Counted from the stretch's first letter, positions 15,498 to 23,966 are shown. The stretch is 39,179 bases of DNA from Sulfurimonadaceae bacterium (GCA_016744575.1 JADGEC010000019.1:1-39179), one strand, 5' to 3'. Translations and numbers: made by a program. The notes: generated by a model from the letters alone, not told the origin.

Positions 15498-15573
15498 TGG
15501 TGGAGCATAGCGGGATCGAACCGCTGACCTCGACGCTGCCAGCGTCGCGCTCTCCCAGCTGAGCTAATGCCCC
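15498..15573 (-). tRNA. tRNA-Ala (anticodon GGC)
   Basis: A 76-base cloverleaf on the - strand. Acceptor arms GGGGCAT and ATGCTCC pair with one G-T; the D arm is GCTC...GAGC, the anticodon stem CGACG/CGTCG holds loop CTGGCAG with anticodon GGC, and the T arm is AGCGG TTCGATC CCGCT. The CCA end is encoded. Confidence 0.96.
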
Positions 15574-15589
15574 ACAGTTGAGAAGGGGC

Positions 15590-15595
15590 ATTATA
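15590..15595 (-). promoter_or_regulatory. -10 box of tRNA-Ala
   Basis: TATAAT in the context GTATAATGCC on the - strand, 17 bases upstream of the tRNA 5' end, which is the right distance for a short leader. No clear -35. Confidence 0.6.
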
Positions 15596-15666
15596 CATAG
15601 CTACCTCTTACAGCAATATAAAAGTATTGGATTTTTTGTTTTGAAAGAATTGCCGATATTAGTTGC

Positions 15667-16200
15667 ATGATAAAGATAATTAGCATGATGATCCTTCTGC
15701 TGAGCGCTCCTGTCTTGTTTGCAGGCGAGAAGTGGATACAGGTCATCTATGACAAAGATGCTGACGCAGTCACACCAGAGTTCTTAGAACGGGTAAAGGG
15801 GAGCGGCTACCCTTATCGGCGCATACAAGAGAAGGGTTCGTTAAAGATCTGGATGGGGAGCTTTGATAGCTATCAGAAGGCAGAAGATGCCCTTGCTCTC
15901 ATCCGATGTCGGATCACTCCGGATGCGTTCATCGTCCATGAGGATGAGGGGCCAGTCGCAGTGGGTGTCTATACCCCGATGAAGCCTGTTGTCAAGAAGG
16001 AGATACTCAAAGCTGTAAAAAAAGTTGAGGTCGATAAAGTGGCTCAGACTGAAGAGAAAGTGGTCGAGAAAGAGAAAAAGTGTGATTGTATCAGTGGTAA
16101 AAAAGCTATTCGTACTGCACAGATAGAGAGCGCGGTAGAGTTCTACCGAAGGTCACCTTATCACCGATTTACAGGTGTGGAAGAGAGTCTGGTGAACTAG
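15667..16200 (+). CDS. Secreted SPOR-like domain protein
   Basis: Protein of 177 residues with a signal peptide (MIKIISMMILLLSAPVLFAG, cleavage after FA). Residues about 22-100 resemble a SPOR domain: a strand EKWIQVIYDK, then a second half RIQEKGSLKIWMGSFDSYQK followed by ALALIRCRITPDAFIVH, the usual ending of the repeat. SPOR domains bind denuded peptidoglycan. A Lys/Glu-rich stretch (about 110-140) follows, including CDC, and the C-terminus is short and polar. Likely periplasmic. It converges with the next gene with two bases between stops. The family assignment rests on pattern and is not certain. Confidence 0.65.
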   Translation: MIKIISMMILLLSAPVLFAGEKWIQVIYDKDADAVTPEFLERVKGSGYPYRRIQEKGSLKIWMGSFDSYQKAEDALALIRCRITPDAFIVHEDEGPVAVGVYTPMKPVVKKEILKAVKKVEVDKVAQTEEKVVEKEKKCDCISGKKAIRTAQIESAVEFYRRSPYHRFTGVEESLVN

Positions 16201-16202
16201 CG

Positions 16203-16625
16203 CTATCTTTTCTTGATCTTGTCCGGATCGAGAAAATCAAGATCTACATCATGCAGACTATAGACTTGAGCGTGTAGTGTCTCAAACAGCTCACCTGGAG
16301 ACTCCCCATCTATAGGATAACTGACTTCTGACGCGCTCAACTGTGTGTCAAAGAACTCCTCTATCATATCCTTGACGATCATCGCACCATATTTGTCTGT
16401 ATAGGGAAGGACAAAAAAGTAGTGTTCGTCATAATGGACGATAGCATCAGAATCACGGAGGGCTTGTTCAAGGCTCTGTGTGATGACCTCTTTGGAGAGG
16501 CCGGAGAAGTCACAATAGAGTATGGTGAAACTCTCTTTTCTGTTCTCATCCAACCGCTCAGAGATCCCCATGTTTAGTAACAGTAGTGAAGGAAAGTCGT
16601 AAAAAGAAAAATGTACACCTGCCAT
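16203..16625 (-). CDS. Degenerate GGDEF-like protein
   Basis: Protein of 140 residues. The central part resembles half of a GGDEF domain: SFTILYCDFSGLSKEVITQS is followed by ALRDSDAIVHYDEHYFFVLP, where the GGDEF signature would be YDEHYF, and a helix GAMIVKDMIEEFF. Catalytic glycines and the metal-binding acid of active cyclases are absent, so it is probably not a diguanylate cyclase. A regulatory or nucleotide-sensing role is possible. A TATACT box at 16656-16661 on the - strand could be its promoter. It is separate from the PP-loop gene upstream, whose stop lies 60 bases away. Confidence 0.55.
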   Translation of the reverse strand: MAGVHFSFYDFPSLLLLNMGISERLDENRKESFTILYCDFSGLSKEVITQSLEQALRDSDAIVHYDEHYFFVLPYTDKYGAMIVKDMIEEFFDTQLSASEVSYPIDGESPGELFETLHAQVYSLHDVDLDFLDPDKIKKR

Positions 16626-16684
16626 CTTCAGCCCCTTTTATAAGTATTAGTTAACAGTATACTTTCGGCTGTTTGAAGAGAAGC

Positions 16685-17677
16685 TTATAAAATAGAATAT
16701 AACGTCACTTCACTTCTTGCGTGTAACGGTAAGGCCTCGACTTTCTCTCCTTGAACATCAAGTCCATAACTTTGTTCCGGTGCTGTCTTGCAGTAGGTCA
16801 GTACTGCTCGGGTGGCAAATGCTCTGTCTTCTTCACTGGCGTTGGCACTAAGTAGCGTATGTGGTCCGGGGATACCGTCTGTACGGATATGAACGAACTT
16901 GTCATTCTCTATCTGCTCCATCTTCTCGTTCTCTTCCTGGTTACGGCCAATGATCAGTTTTGCTCCGTCGTTCAGGCGAAAATGGCGACCATATTTTAGA
17001 AGGGGTATGTCTTTGATCTCAAAAGTGTCATGAGCGATAAAGTCACGCATCTTTAGTGCGAAGTTGGCATCAGTGAGAAGACAACCACCACCTGGGCTCT
17101 CATAGTCGGTGATGCCAAACTCCTCTACAAGCTGCATCTGGCGATCACGGCTACGTCCCTGAATGTTCTCAAGCTTATCACGATCAACCCAGCCTTCTGT
17201 CTCGGCGATAGTCGGCTCGAGTCTTTGCGCAGACATAGGACGAAGCAGTAGTCCTGCGACATTGGCTTCATTTAGTACGGTCCGGAGTGCATCAGCGTTT
17301 TGGCTCATCGGTCGTTGACCAAGGACCTCTCCGCTGATCAGAAAACTTGCTCCCCACTCGTGCATGACACGTTTGGCGACTTCAAACATCTTTGCATGAC
17401 AATCGATACAGGGATTGAAATGTTTACCATAGCCGTGTTTTGGGTCGAAGAGTACCTCTTGAAGATACTCACTCTGAATATCGATGATCCTGAGTTCAGC
17501 TCCGACCTGATCGCACATGTTCTGCATATGCTCTTTGCGGTCACGTGTGGCTCCGAAGCCTGTGTTGATATTACAGGCGATGACTTCGATCCCCTGATCG
17601 ATGATCAGCTTGATAGCCAGTGTCGAATCAAGCCCGCCACTGAAGAGTGCGATGGCTTTACGTTTTTGTGTAGACAT
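16685..17677 (-). CDS. PP-loop ATPase, MnmA/ThiI-like (RNA thiolation type)
   Basis: Protein of 330 residues with an N-terminal PP-loop ATP pyrophosphatase domain: SGGLDS at residues 13-18 binds ATP. Paired cysteines occur in NPCIDCHAKMF and a third in PGGGCLLTD, the layout of an uncharacterised group related to tRNA thiolases MnmA and ThiI. It is not canonical MnmA, because the MnmA catalytic and central-domain motifs are not recognised. A C-terminal domain (about 235-330) of unknown function follows, with GRNQEENEKM and DGIPGPHTLL. Lies downstream of dnaG with 48 bases between, possibly one transcript. The reaction, probably sulfur transfer to tRNA, is inferred from the family. Confidence 0.7.
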   Translation of the reverse strand: MSTQKRKAIALFSGGLDSTLAIKLIIDQGIEVIACNINTGFGATRDRKEHMQNMCDQVGAELRIIDIQSEYLQEVLFDPKHGYGKHFNPCIDCHAKMFEVAKRVMHEWGASFLISGEVLGQRPMSQNADALRTVLNEANVAGLLLRPMSAQRLEPTIAETEGWVDRDKLENIQGRSRDRQMQLVEEFGITDYESPGGGCLLTDANFALKMRDFIAHDTFEIKDIPLLKYGRHFRLNDGAKLIIGRNQEENEKMEQIENDKFVHIRTDGIPGPHTLLSANASEEDRAFATRAVLTYCKTAPEQSYGLDVQGEKVEALPLHARSEVTLYSIL

Positions 17678-17725
17678 GTTTTTTTCCTTGTGGAGGCACA
17701 GGAGTAGGTAGGAACAGTCGACTTC

Positions 17726-19405
17726 TCAATGTTCAAACGGTACCAGTTCACCTCGTCTTAATCTTGTGATCTTCTCCCGGTAAGTCCGGATGAGGAACGC
17801 TTTTTTTTCGAATGATAGCGAGATCTGGCTATTTACCTTTTTTAATTCGCGACTATAGTGCTGGATCAAAAAGGTCATAAGCTCAGAACGTATGGCATCA
17901 TCACCCTCAAAGGCTCGGACGGTATTGTCAATAGAGATGGCCATCAGCCGAGGGTCATCTACCTTTCCCTGTAGTGCCAGAGCAAATTCCTGAGGGTGAT
18001 AGAGTAGTAGTGAGGGGTCGATGAAATCCAGGATATGGTCGATCGTCCTGGGGTATTCAAGTACGGTCTTGATGAGACTCTTCTCCCAGGGATCACTGTA
18101 CGCTGATGATGGTACGGGAGATGTCTGCTCCCTATTGTCACTACGGCTTAAGCGAACGAGTGATGGGCTGATACCCAGACGCGAGGCCAGATAGGGCTTG
18201 TACTCCTCTTGCAGTAGCGGTGAGAGTGTCTTGAGGTACCCAAGTCCCTCATGCAATGCCTGCTCTTTTGCCTTGGGGTCTTTGAGGTCATAGGCTGCGT
18301 TTGACTGATCGAGTACGAACTCTATGAACGGTTGTGCAGAGCGTAAAAGGCTGTTTAGTTTCTCTATATCATTGGCTTTGACCATATCGGCTGGGTCCAG
18401 CCCTTCGCCAAAAAGTACTACACCGCCGGTAAAACCGGAGGTACTGAGTAGCCTGGCAGCTTTTAGTGCAGCATTGCGACCGGCTTTGTCCCCATCATAA
18501 GCCATTGTGATCTTTGGCTCACCTTTTCGCAGTAGTGGTAGGTGCTCTTGTGTCAGGGCAGTCCCAAGTGTGGCGACGGCTTGGGTAAAACCGGCTTGAT
18601 GCAGCATGACGACATCAAGGTAACCCTCTGTGACGATCATCTCTTTATGTCGGTAGATACTCTCTTTAGCGAGATGGTAGGCGTAAAGCAGACGTGATTT
18701 ATTAAAAAGTCGGGTCTGTGGAGAGTTGATGTATTTGGCGACATGCCCGGTGATAGTCCGTCCTCCAAAACCGACGATACTGCCGTTTGGCGCATGGATA
18801 GGAAAGGTGATGCGTTCGATGAAGCGGGCAAAGGAGCGTCCCTCCTCACTGCCTGCGACACCAAGCTCGACCGCCTCGTTCATTGTGAACATGTTTTTTT
18901 TGATAAACTCCAGAGTCTGTGGAGAGGAGGGCGCATAACCGATGCCGAAACGTTCTACGCTTGATTCGAAGATGCCGCGCTCTTTGATGTAGGTCTGTGC
19001 AGTCGTTTTCTGGTTTAGCAGTCCCTGATACCACTCATTAAGCTTTTCCATAAGCTGGGAGCGCTCCTGTCTGGGAGCATTGGAGCTATAGTTGAGGGTG
19101 TAGTTGTACTGTTCCGCAAGTTTTTCTATTGCCTCGGGGTAGTTGAGTTTCTCATACTCCATGACAAACTTGATGCTGTCTCCGCCAGCTCCACATCCGA
19201 AACAGTGATAGATCTGCTTCTGTGGACTGACGACAAAGCTAGGTGACTTCTCATCGTGGAAGGGGCAGGGTGCCTTAAAATTAGTCCCTGCTTTTTTCAG
19301 TTCGATATAGCTGCCGACAACGTCGATGATATCTAGGCGTGCTTTTAGCCCTTCAATGGAGTCCTGGGAGATCATGGTATCGATTTTAACTGATGGTGCC
19401 TTCAT
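17726..19405 (-). CDS. dnaG: DNA primase DnaG
   Basis: Primase that synthesises RNA primers at the replication fork, up to 559 residues. The zinc-binding domain has CPFH (Cys47, His50) and CFGCG (Cys68, Cys71). The catalytic TOPRIM domain shows VTEGYLDVVML and MAYDGDKAGRNAA. The C-terminal helicase-binding region is short, making the protein a little smaller than the E. coli enzyme. Two starts are possible: ATG at 19405, or ATG at 19375 giving MISQDSIEGL, where family similarity begins. Neither has a clear ribosome-binding site. I kept the longer one because a -10 box lies about 20 bases upstream of it. Confidence 0.95.
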   Translation of the reverse strand: MKAPSVKIDTMISQDSIEGLKARLDIIDVVGSYIELKKAGTNFKAPCPFHDEKSPSFVVSPQKQIYHCFGCGAGGDSIKFVMEYEKLNYPEAIEKLAEQYNYTLNYSSNAPRQERSQLMEKLNEWYQGLLNQKTTAQTYIKERGIFESSVERFGIGYAPSSPQTLEFIKKNMFTMNEAVELGVAGSEEGRSFARFIERITFPIHAPNGSIVGFGGRTITGHVAKYINSPQTRLFNKSRLLYAYHLAKESIYRHKEMIVTEGYLDVVMLHQAGFTQAVATLGTALTQEHLPLLRKGEPKITMAYDGDKAGRNAALKAARLLSTSGFTGGVVLFGEGLDPADMVKANDIEKLNSLLRSAQPFIEFVLDQSNAAYDLKDPKAKEQALHEGLGYLKTLSPLLQEEYKPYLASRLGISPSLVRLSRSDNREQTSPVPSSAYSDPWEKSLIKTVLEYPRTIDHILDFIDPSLLLYHPQEFALALQGKVDDPRLMAISIDNTVRAFEGDDAIRSELMTFLIQHYSRELKKVNSQISLSFEKKAFLIRTYREKITRLRRGELVPFEH

Positions 19406-19425
19406 CTGTAGTAAAGAAAGTAGCG

Positions 19426-19431
19426 ATCATA
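19426..19431 (-). promoter_or_regulatory. Possible -10 box of dnaG
   Basis: TATGAT in the context GCTATGATCG on the - strand, 20 bases before the longer dnaG start. Fits the -10 pattern seen elsewhere in this window, one mismatch from TATAAT. Confidence 0.4.
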
Positions 19432-19485
19432 GCGTTGCTTTTTAAACTATATTTTGATTTATGCATGTTTTGAACACTTTTATGC

Positions 19486-19491
19486 TATCAT
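19486..19491 (+). promoter_or_regulatory. -10 box of rpsU
   Basis: TATCAT in the context ATGCTATCATTCG, 38 bases before the rpsU start. It follows the recurring GCTAT.AT pattern of the window. Confidence 0.5.
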
Positions 19492-19529
19492 TCGCGTCCA
19501 AAAATTTTAACAGAAAGTGGGTGATGTGA

Positions 19530-19742
19530 ATGCCTGGTATTATTTTACGCCAAGACGATAATTTTGATGCTTCATACCGTCGTTTCAAAAAGCAGACTGA
19601 CCGTAACCTCGTGGTTACCGAAGCTCGTGCTCGCCGTTTCCATGAGACGGAAACTGAAAAACGCAAAAAGCAAAAGATTAGCGCTCGTAAAAAGATGCTT
19701 AAACGTCTCTATATGATGAGACGTTACGAATCACGTCTGTAA
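19530..19742 (+). CDS. rpsU: 30S ribosomal protein S21
   Basis: Ribosomal protein of 70 residues that helps the small subunit select mRNA. The sequence [20 protein letters not shown] and the Lys/Arg-rich helices ([20 protein letters not shown]) are characteristic of bS21. It is a single-gene unit with its own promoter and a UUCG-loop terminator, divergent from dnaG. The length matches Campylobacterota S21. Confidence 0.96.
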   Translation: MPGIILRQDDNFDASYRRFKKQTDRNLVVTEARARRFHETETEKRKKQKISARKKMLKRLYMMRRYESRL

Positions 19743-19745
19743 CAG

Positions 19746-19763
19746 AGAGCCTTCGGGCTTTTT
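19746..19763 (+). terminator. Intrinsic terminator of rpsU
   Basis: Stem AGAGCC/GGCTTT (one G-T pair) closed by a TTCG tetraloop and continuing into further T residues, starting three bases after the rpsU stop codon. Confidence 0.8.
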
Positions 19764-19852
19764 GTTCGCTATACTAAGACCGCTATACCCTTCATCGACA
19801 AAAGACCTCCCAAAATAGACTCAGATATATTTTCTTAACAACATCATCTTGC

Positions 19853-19858
19853 TATAAT
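19853..19858 (+). promoter_or_regulatory. -10 box of purT operon
   Basis: Perfect TATAAT in GCTATAATCC, 26 bases before the purT start. The ribosome-binding site AAGGA lies between. Confidence 0.65.
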
Positions 19859-19884
19859 CCCGCATTATTTACGCAAGGATAGAG

Positions 19885-21048
19885 ATGCAATTTTCTGCAC
19901 CATTAAAGAGTAATTCTACACGTATTATGCTGCTGGGATCGGGTGAACTCGGTAAAGAGGTAGCTATTGAAGCCCATCGTCTCGGTATCGAAGTGATAGC
20001 CGTAGACCGCTATGAAGGTGCTCCGGCTCAGCAGGTCGCCCATCGTGCGCATGTCGTAAACATGCAAGACACGGAGGCGGTTCTGGAGATCATTCGTCAT
20101 GAGAAACCTGACTACATCCTCCCTGAGATCGAAGCGATCAGTATCGATGCACTGTTCAAGGCTGAAGCAGAGGGTTTTCATGTCATCCCCAATGCCGATG
20201 CGGTCAACAAGACGATGAACCGTAAGAACATCCGTCAGTTCGCTGCTGAAGAACTGGGTCTGAAGACCGGCCCTTACAAATTTGTGAAGACACGTGAAGA
20301 GATGGAGCTTGCAGCAGCTGAGATGGGTTATCCGTGTGTGGTCAAACCGGTGATGAGCTCATCTGGTCACGGACAGAGCGTGATGCGTAGTGAAGCCGAT
20401 CTTGACAACTCATGGGAGATAGCTAAAGAAGCACGCGGCGATGCAAGTGAGCTGATCGTAGAAGCATTCGTCAATTTTGATTATGAGATCACGATGCTTA
20501 CGGCGCGTAATGGAAAAGAGACGGTCTTTTGTGAGCCGATAGGTCACATCCAGCGTGATGGTGACTATGTCTTTAGCTGGCAGCCGATGCAGATGAGCGA
20601 AGTCGCCAAACAGAAGTCTGAGGATATCGCCAAACGTATCACCGATGGTCTTGGCGGTCGGGGTCTGTTTGGAGTGGAACTCTTTATCGCCGGTGATGAG
20701 GTCTATTTCTCAGAAGTGAGTCCGCGTCCACACGATACCGGAATGGTAACACTGATAACGCAGAGCCAGAGTGAGTTTGCCCTGCATCTTCGCGCTGTCC
20801 TTGGTCTGCCGCTTGGTTTTACCTTCTATGGTGATGGAGCATCCGCTGCGTTTAAGTCTGAGCAAGAGTCATTTGCTCCGGTAGTCGAGGTAGATGAGTC
20901 CCTTTTTAGTGATAACAGTTTTGTACGAGTCTTCAGTAAACCGGAATCACATGTAGGCCGACGTCTGGCGGTAGCCCTTGTCTTTGATGAGGTCGATGCA
21001 GCGATGAAGCAGGCAGAAGCACTTATCAGCAAGATAAAGGACGCGTGA
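19885..21048 (+). CDS. purT: Formate-dependent GAR transformylase PurT
   Basis: Phosphoribosylglycinamide formyltransferase 2 of 387 residues. It uses formate and ATP for the third step of purine synthesis, in place of folate-dependent PurN. The protein has an ATP-grasp fold: N-terminal domain with [23 protein letters not shown]-binding motif [17 protein letters not shown] near residues 149-165, and metal-binding residues in [20 protein letters not shown]. The length matches the family. The stop codon overlaps the start of the dehydrogenase gene by one base, so the two are co-translated. Confidence 0.96.
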   Translation: MQFSAPLKSNSTRIMLLGSGELGKEVAIEAHRLGIEVIAVDRYEGAPAQQVAHRAHVVNMQDTEAVLEIIRHEKPDYILPEIEAISIDALFKAEAEGFHVIPNADAVNKTMNRKNIRQFAAEELGLKTGPYKFVKTREEMELAAAEMGYPCVVKPVMSSSGHGQSVMRSEADLDNSWEIAKEARGDASELIVEAFVNFDYEITMLTARNGKETVFCEPIGHIQRDGDYVFSWQPMQMSEVAKQKSEDIAKRITDGLGGRGLFGVELFIAGDEVYFSEVSPRPHDTGMVTLITQSQSEFALHLRAVLGLPLGFTFYGDGASAAFKSEQESFAPVVEVDESLFSDNSFVRVFSKPESHVGRRLAVALVFDEVDAAMKQAEALISKIKDA

Positions 21049-21977
21049 TGAAGATAGTCATACTCGATGCATTGACATTTGGAGAGACCTCCCTTGAAGC
21101 TTTTGAAGAGTTGGGTGAGCTGAAGGTCTATCAGACCACTACGGCAGATGAGACACAGGAGCGTATTGCTGATGCTGATGTCATCGTCTCTAATAAAGTA
21201 GTCATCACCGATAGTATGATGGCGGAGAGTCCATCTCTAAAGCTTATTTGTGTGGCTGCTACAGGGATGAACAACGTAGACCTTGAGGCAGCTTTCACAC
21301 GTGGTATCGCGGTGAAGAACGTTGCGGGCTATTCGACAGATTCGGTCATCCAGCATACCTTCTCGATGCTTTTCTACCTGATGGGACATTCGCGCTACTA
21401 TGATGAGTATGTCAAGTCTGGTGATTGGCAGCAAAGCCCGGTCTTTACCAATGTGACCAAACCGTTCTTTGAGATCAAAGGTAAGAAGTGGGGTATCATC
21501 GGTCTGGGCGAGATCGGTAGAGGCGTAGCGAATATCGCGACAGGCTTTGGCGCAGAGGTGAGTTACTACTCGACTTCGGGAGCCAATGAGAACCCGGACT
21601 ATAAGCGAGTGACACTGAGCCAGTTGATAGAAGAGAGCGACATCGTCTCTATCCATGCACCATTGAACGCACAGACACAAGACCTGATCGCTCATTCTGA
21701 ACTGTTACAGCTTAAAGATGGAGCCATCTTACTGAACCTTGGACGTGGTGGTATCGTCAGTGAAGAGGCGCTTTCTGTCATCATCGATGCCAAACCCATC
21801 TATGTGGGTCTGGATGTACTGACAAAAGAGCCTATGAGTGATCCTCATCCACTGATGAACATCACAAACAGTGAACGTCTCTACGTCACACCACATATTG
21901 CCTGGACTTCAGTCGAGGCACGCGATAAGCTGATCGCCATGGTCATCGAGAACATCCGCACTTTTATGGATGAGTGA
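21048..21977 (+). CDS. D-isomer specific 2-hydroxyacid dehydrogenase
   Basis: NAD-dependent dehydrogenase of 309 residues. The nucleotide-binding motif is WGIIGLGEIGRGVA. Catalytic Arg, Glu and His of the family are present in NLGRGGIVSEEAL, DVLTKEP and VTPHIAWTS. The substrate may be glycerate/hydroxypyruvate or another 2-keto acid; sequence alone does not decide. I chose the ATG at 21048, overlapping the purT stop; a GTG at 21045 is an alternative. The next gene overlaps by eight bases. Confidence 0.85.
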   Translation: MKIVILDALTFGETSLEAFEELGELKVYQTTTADETQERIADADVIVSNKVVITDSMMAESPSLKLICVAATGMNNVDLEAAFTRGIAVKNVAGYSTDSVIQHTFSMLFYLMGHSRYYDEYVKSGDWQQSPVFTNVTKPFFEIKGKKWGIIGLGEIGRGVANIATGFGAEVSYYSTSGANENPDYKRVTLSQLIEESDIVSIHAPLNAQTQDLIAHSELLQLKDGAILLNLGRGGIVSEEALSVIIDAKPIYVGLDVLTKEPMSDPHPLMNITNSERLYVTPHIAWTSVEARDKLIAMVIENIRTFMDE

Positions 21978-22386
21978 GAGTTACGGGCCAATCGGTCTGT
22001 TTCTCTCCGCGTTTTTAGCTGCTACCCTTTTACCTTTTAGTTCTGAAGCCGCACTTGTCGCGGCACTTCTCTCCGGGATGGACCAGACCACAGCCCTTAT
22101 CGCCGCCTCTTTGGGAAACATACTGGCTATCACCGTTAATTTTGCTCTTGGCTTCTGGTTGAGTGACTGGGCAAGAGATAAGGTAGAAGGTTCTAAAAGT
22201 GGCAGGAGAGCACTCTTGATGAGTGAGCGATACGGCTACTGGGCTCTACTGCTGACGCCACTGCCGATCATTGGCGATCCTGTCACGTTGGCAGCAGGTC
22301 TGCTTCGGTTAAACCTATTCTGGTTCCTGGTTATCGCCGGAACACTCCGCATCTTACGTTACTGGATGATCACGCTTGCTCTCTAA
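21970..22386 (+). CDS. YqaA-like DedA/SNARE-associated membrane protein
   Basis: Inner membrane protein of 138 residues with about four hydrophobic spans, including YGPIGLFLSAFLAATLLPF and ALIAASLGNILAITVNFALG. The segment LLPFSSEAALVAAL and the Gly/Pro-rich TPLPIIGDPVTLAAGLLRL are typical of the YqaA branch of the DedA superfamily. The function in that branch is poorly known; relatives move lipids. Translationally coupled to the dehydrogenase (overlap of eight bases). It converges with the thioredoxin gene. Confidence 0.75.
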   Translation: MSESYGPIGLFLSAFLAATLLPFSSEAALVAALLSGMDQTTALIAASLGNILAITVNFALGFWLSDWARDKVEGSKSGRRALLMSERYGYWALLLTPLPIIGDPVTLAAGLLRLNLFWFLVIAGTLRILRYWMITLAL

Positions 22387-22431
22387 AGAAAAAGATAGGT
22401 ATCTGTGAAGCGTTCTTAGTGGAGACCGGTA

Positions 22432-22782
22432 TTAGCCAAAAAGGCGGGAGAAGAAGCTTTTTCCTTCGGCTTTTTTTACCATACGCACGAGGCGATCTAC
22501 CGAAGCGGCACCAAGCTCGTAATCTTTTATCATCTTATCTTTTCCGATGCTCACACAAAATGGTACGGAGCGTATCTCATACTTCTGCGCAAGCTTAGGA
22601 TTCTGTGTGACATCGACTTTAGCGATCATCGCACTATCTTTAAAGACATTGTCGAGATGGGGTAGTTGAACGAGAAGTTCCTGACAGGGACCACAGGTCG
22701 GAGAGTAAAAGTCAATGAAGATCGGGCCGTCAAAAGACTCTACATGGGTTGAATAGTTATTATCATCGAGATCTACTAGCAT
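22432..22782 (-). CDS. Thioredoxin-family protein
   Basis: Protein of 116 residues with a thioredoxin fold. The redox motif CGPC is at Cys30 and Cys33 (IFIDFYSPTCGPCQELL), and the cis-Pro loop is in IRSVPFCVSIG. No signal peptide, so it acts in the cytoplasm. An extra Cys (PFC) sits just after the cis-Pro. Size and motif match a general thiol reductant; specific partners cannot be told. It lies 15 bases downstream of a 43-residue membrane ORF on the same strand and shares its promoter. Confidence 0.88.
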   Translation of the reverse strand: MLVDLDDNNYSTHVESFDGPIFIDFYSPTCGPCQELLVQLPHLDNVFKDSAMIAKVDVTQNPKLAQKYEIRSVPFCVSIGKDKMIKDYELGAASVDRLVRMVKKAEGKSFFSRLFG

Positions 22783-22797
22783 CGGTCTGTTCTCTTT

Positions 22798-22929
22798 TTA
22801 AGGCAGGAGGGAAGTATTTGGGGCGACTGCGATGTAAAGCATAGATACGAGCACCTGAATGACGAGAAAGTTCAATAAGAAGTCAGTCATCTTTTGACTG
22901 CCTAATAAGTTCAAAAAAGAGTCATCCAT
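22798..22929 (-). CDS. 43-residue single-span membrane protein upstream of thioredoxin
   Basis: An ORF on the - strand with ATG at 22929 and stop at 22798-22800. GGAGGG lies seven bases before this ATG; an in-frame ATG at 22935 is too close to it. The protein begins MDDSFLNLLGSQKMTDFLLN and has one hydrophobic span (FLVIQVLVSMLYIAVA). A TATAAT box lies about 30 bases upstream. The combination of promoter, ribosome-binding site and co-directional thioredoxin gene 15 bases on supports a real gene. I do not recognise it. Confidence 0.6.
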   Translation of the reverse strand: MDDSFLNLLGSQKMTDFLLNFLVIQVLVSMLYIAVAPNTSLLP

Positions 22930-22958
22930 CACCATACCCTCCGTTAAGATATTGACTG

Positions 22959-22964
22959 ATTATA
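22959..22964 (-). promoter_or_regulatory. -10 box of the 43-residue ORF/thioredoxin unit
   Basis: Perfect TATAAT in GCTATAATC on the - strand, 30 bases before the ORF start; the context is identical to that before nifA. Confidence 0.6.
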
Positions 22965-23043
22965 GCATATTAAAGAGGGTATGGACTTGAGCTAAGTACA
23001 GTATCTTTTGAGGCTAAAGTGGATGCCTTAGCCAAGCTAAGAC

Positions 23044-23952
23044 CTAAAATGTCGAGATGATCTCTACTGCGAGAAAGACGATGCCCAAGAAGAGCAGGGA
23101 TGTGATCATGACAAGGGCGGTGACATCTTTGGGGCGACAGTTGTAGATGGAGGCAAGGTTCACATTCGCAACGGCTAATGGCATGATAAGTTCGAGAAAG
23201 ACGATGCCTTTAGCCATGCTACTCATCGGCATGAAATAGAGTACTATCAATGCTATCAGAGGAAGTAGAAGAAACTTCACCCCTACGACCCAGCCTATGA
23301 GCAGTCGACTGATGCTCTGGATCTTGACGCTGTAGAGATAGATACCAAAGAGTAAAAGCTGCATGACCATCGATGCATAAGCCCCCATCTGTAGGGTCTT
23401 GTCGAGGATGGGACCAGGTGTATAGCCATTTAGGTTCAAACTGATAGCTATCAACGCTGCCCAAAGGATGGGCAGTTTGAGGATGTTCATCAGGGAGTCT
23501 TTGACACTGAAACTGCCGCGTGAATAGAAGTAGACTCCGATGGTATAGACGATAAAGACGTTGACAAGGTTGACGATGGTCGTGTAGGGGATGGACTCCT
23601 CGCCAAAGATCGCGATACCCAAGGGGATACCAAGGTTTCCAGTGTTTCCTATCAAGGCTGCGACCGTGGCGATAGAGCGCTCTTTTTGCTCTTTGAAAAG
23701 TATCTTGATAAGTAAGTAGGTCAGTCCGAGAGCTAAGATGACGACGATAAGGTAGACGGCTGGAGCAAGCAATAGAGTCGAGTCGATAGGTCGTTTAAGC
23801 AGTCCCCAGAATGTGAGAAAGATCTGGAGAAAATAGACGGAAAGAATGGTGATGGTCTTATCATCTATCTTCTCTTTAAAGCTCATCTTGGCGATGAAAC
23901 CGACAGCGATAAAGAGGTAGATACCCAAGACAGAAAGAAATACAGAACTCAT
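23044..23952 (-). CDS. AEC-family transporter
   Basis: Integral membrane carrier of 302 residues with about ten hydrophobic spans arranged as two halves, as in the auxin efflux carrier (AEC/bile-acid transporter-like) family. Family marks include the Gly/Asn-rich segment IGNTGNLGIPLGIAIFG in the first half and MPLAVANVNLASIYN in the second. Substrates of bacterial members are usually organic acids; none can be assigned here. A TACAAT box lies so close to the ATG that the transcript may be nearly leaderless. It is divergent from the fumarate reductase-like operon. Confidence 0.85.
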   Translation of the reverse strand: MSSVFLSVLGIYLFIAVGFIAKMSFKEKIDDKTITILSVYFLQIFLTFWGLLKRPIDSTLLLAPAVYLIVVILALGLTYLLIKILFKEQKERSIATVAALIGNTGNLGIPLGIAIFGEESIPYTTIVNLVNVFIVYTIGVYFYSRGSFSVKDSLMNILKLPILWAALIAISLNLNGYTPGPILDKTLQMGAYASMVMQLLLFGIYLYSVKIQSISRLLIGWVVGVKFLLLPLIALIVLYFMPMSSMAKGIVFLELIMPLAVANVNLASIYNCRPKDVTALVMITSLLFLGIVFLAVEIISTF

Positions 23953-23960
23953 GATACGTT

Positions 23961-23966
23961 ATTGTA
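23961..23966 (-). promoter_or_regulatory. -10 box of the AEC transporter
   Basis: TACAAT in GGCTACAATAACG on the - strand, ending nine bases before the ATG, which would give a 5' leader of only a few bases. Confidence 0.45.

Noticed and set aside
15344-15507. Hydrophobic - strand reading frame near the tRNA
   Set aside because: Its only usable ATG lies inside the tRNA-Ala 3' end and no ribosome-binding site or other start supports the hydrophobic tail.
16685-17677. Canonical MnmA (tRNA 2-thiouridylase)
   Set aside because: It has the PP-loop and cysteines, but MnmA-specific motifs and its usual central domain are not seen; kept as MnmA/ThiI-like only.
23027-23041. CTTAGC/GCTAAG hairpin after the AEC gene
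   Set aside because: Perfect but short stem without a T-run; weak as a terminator.
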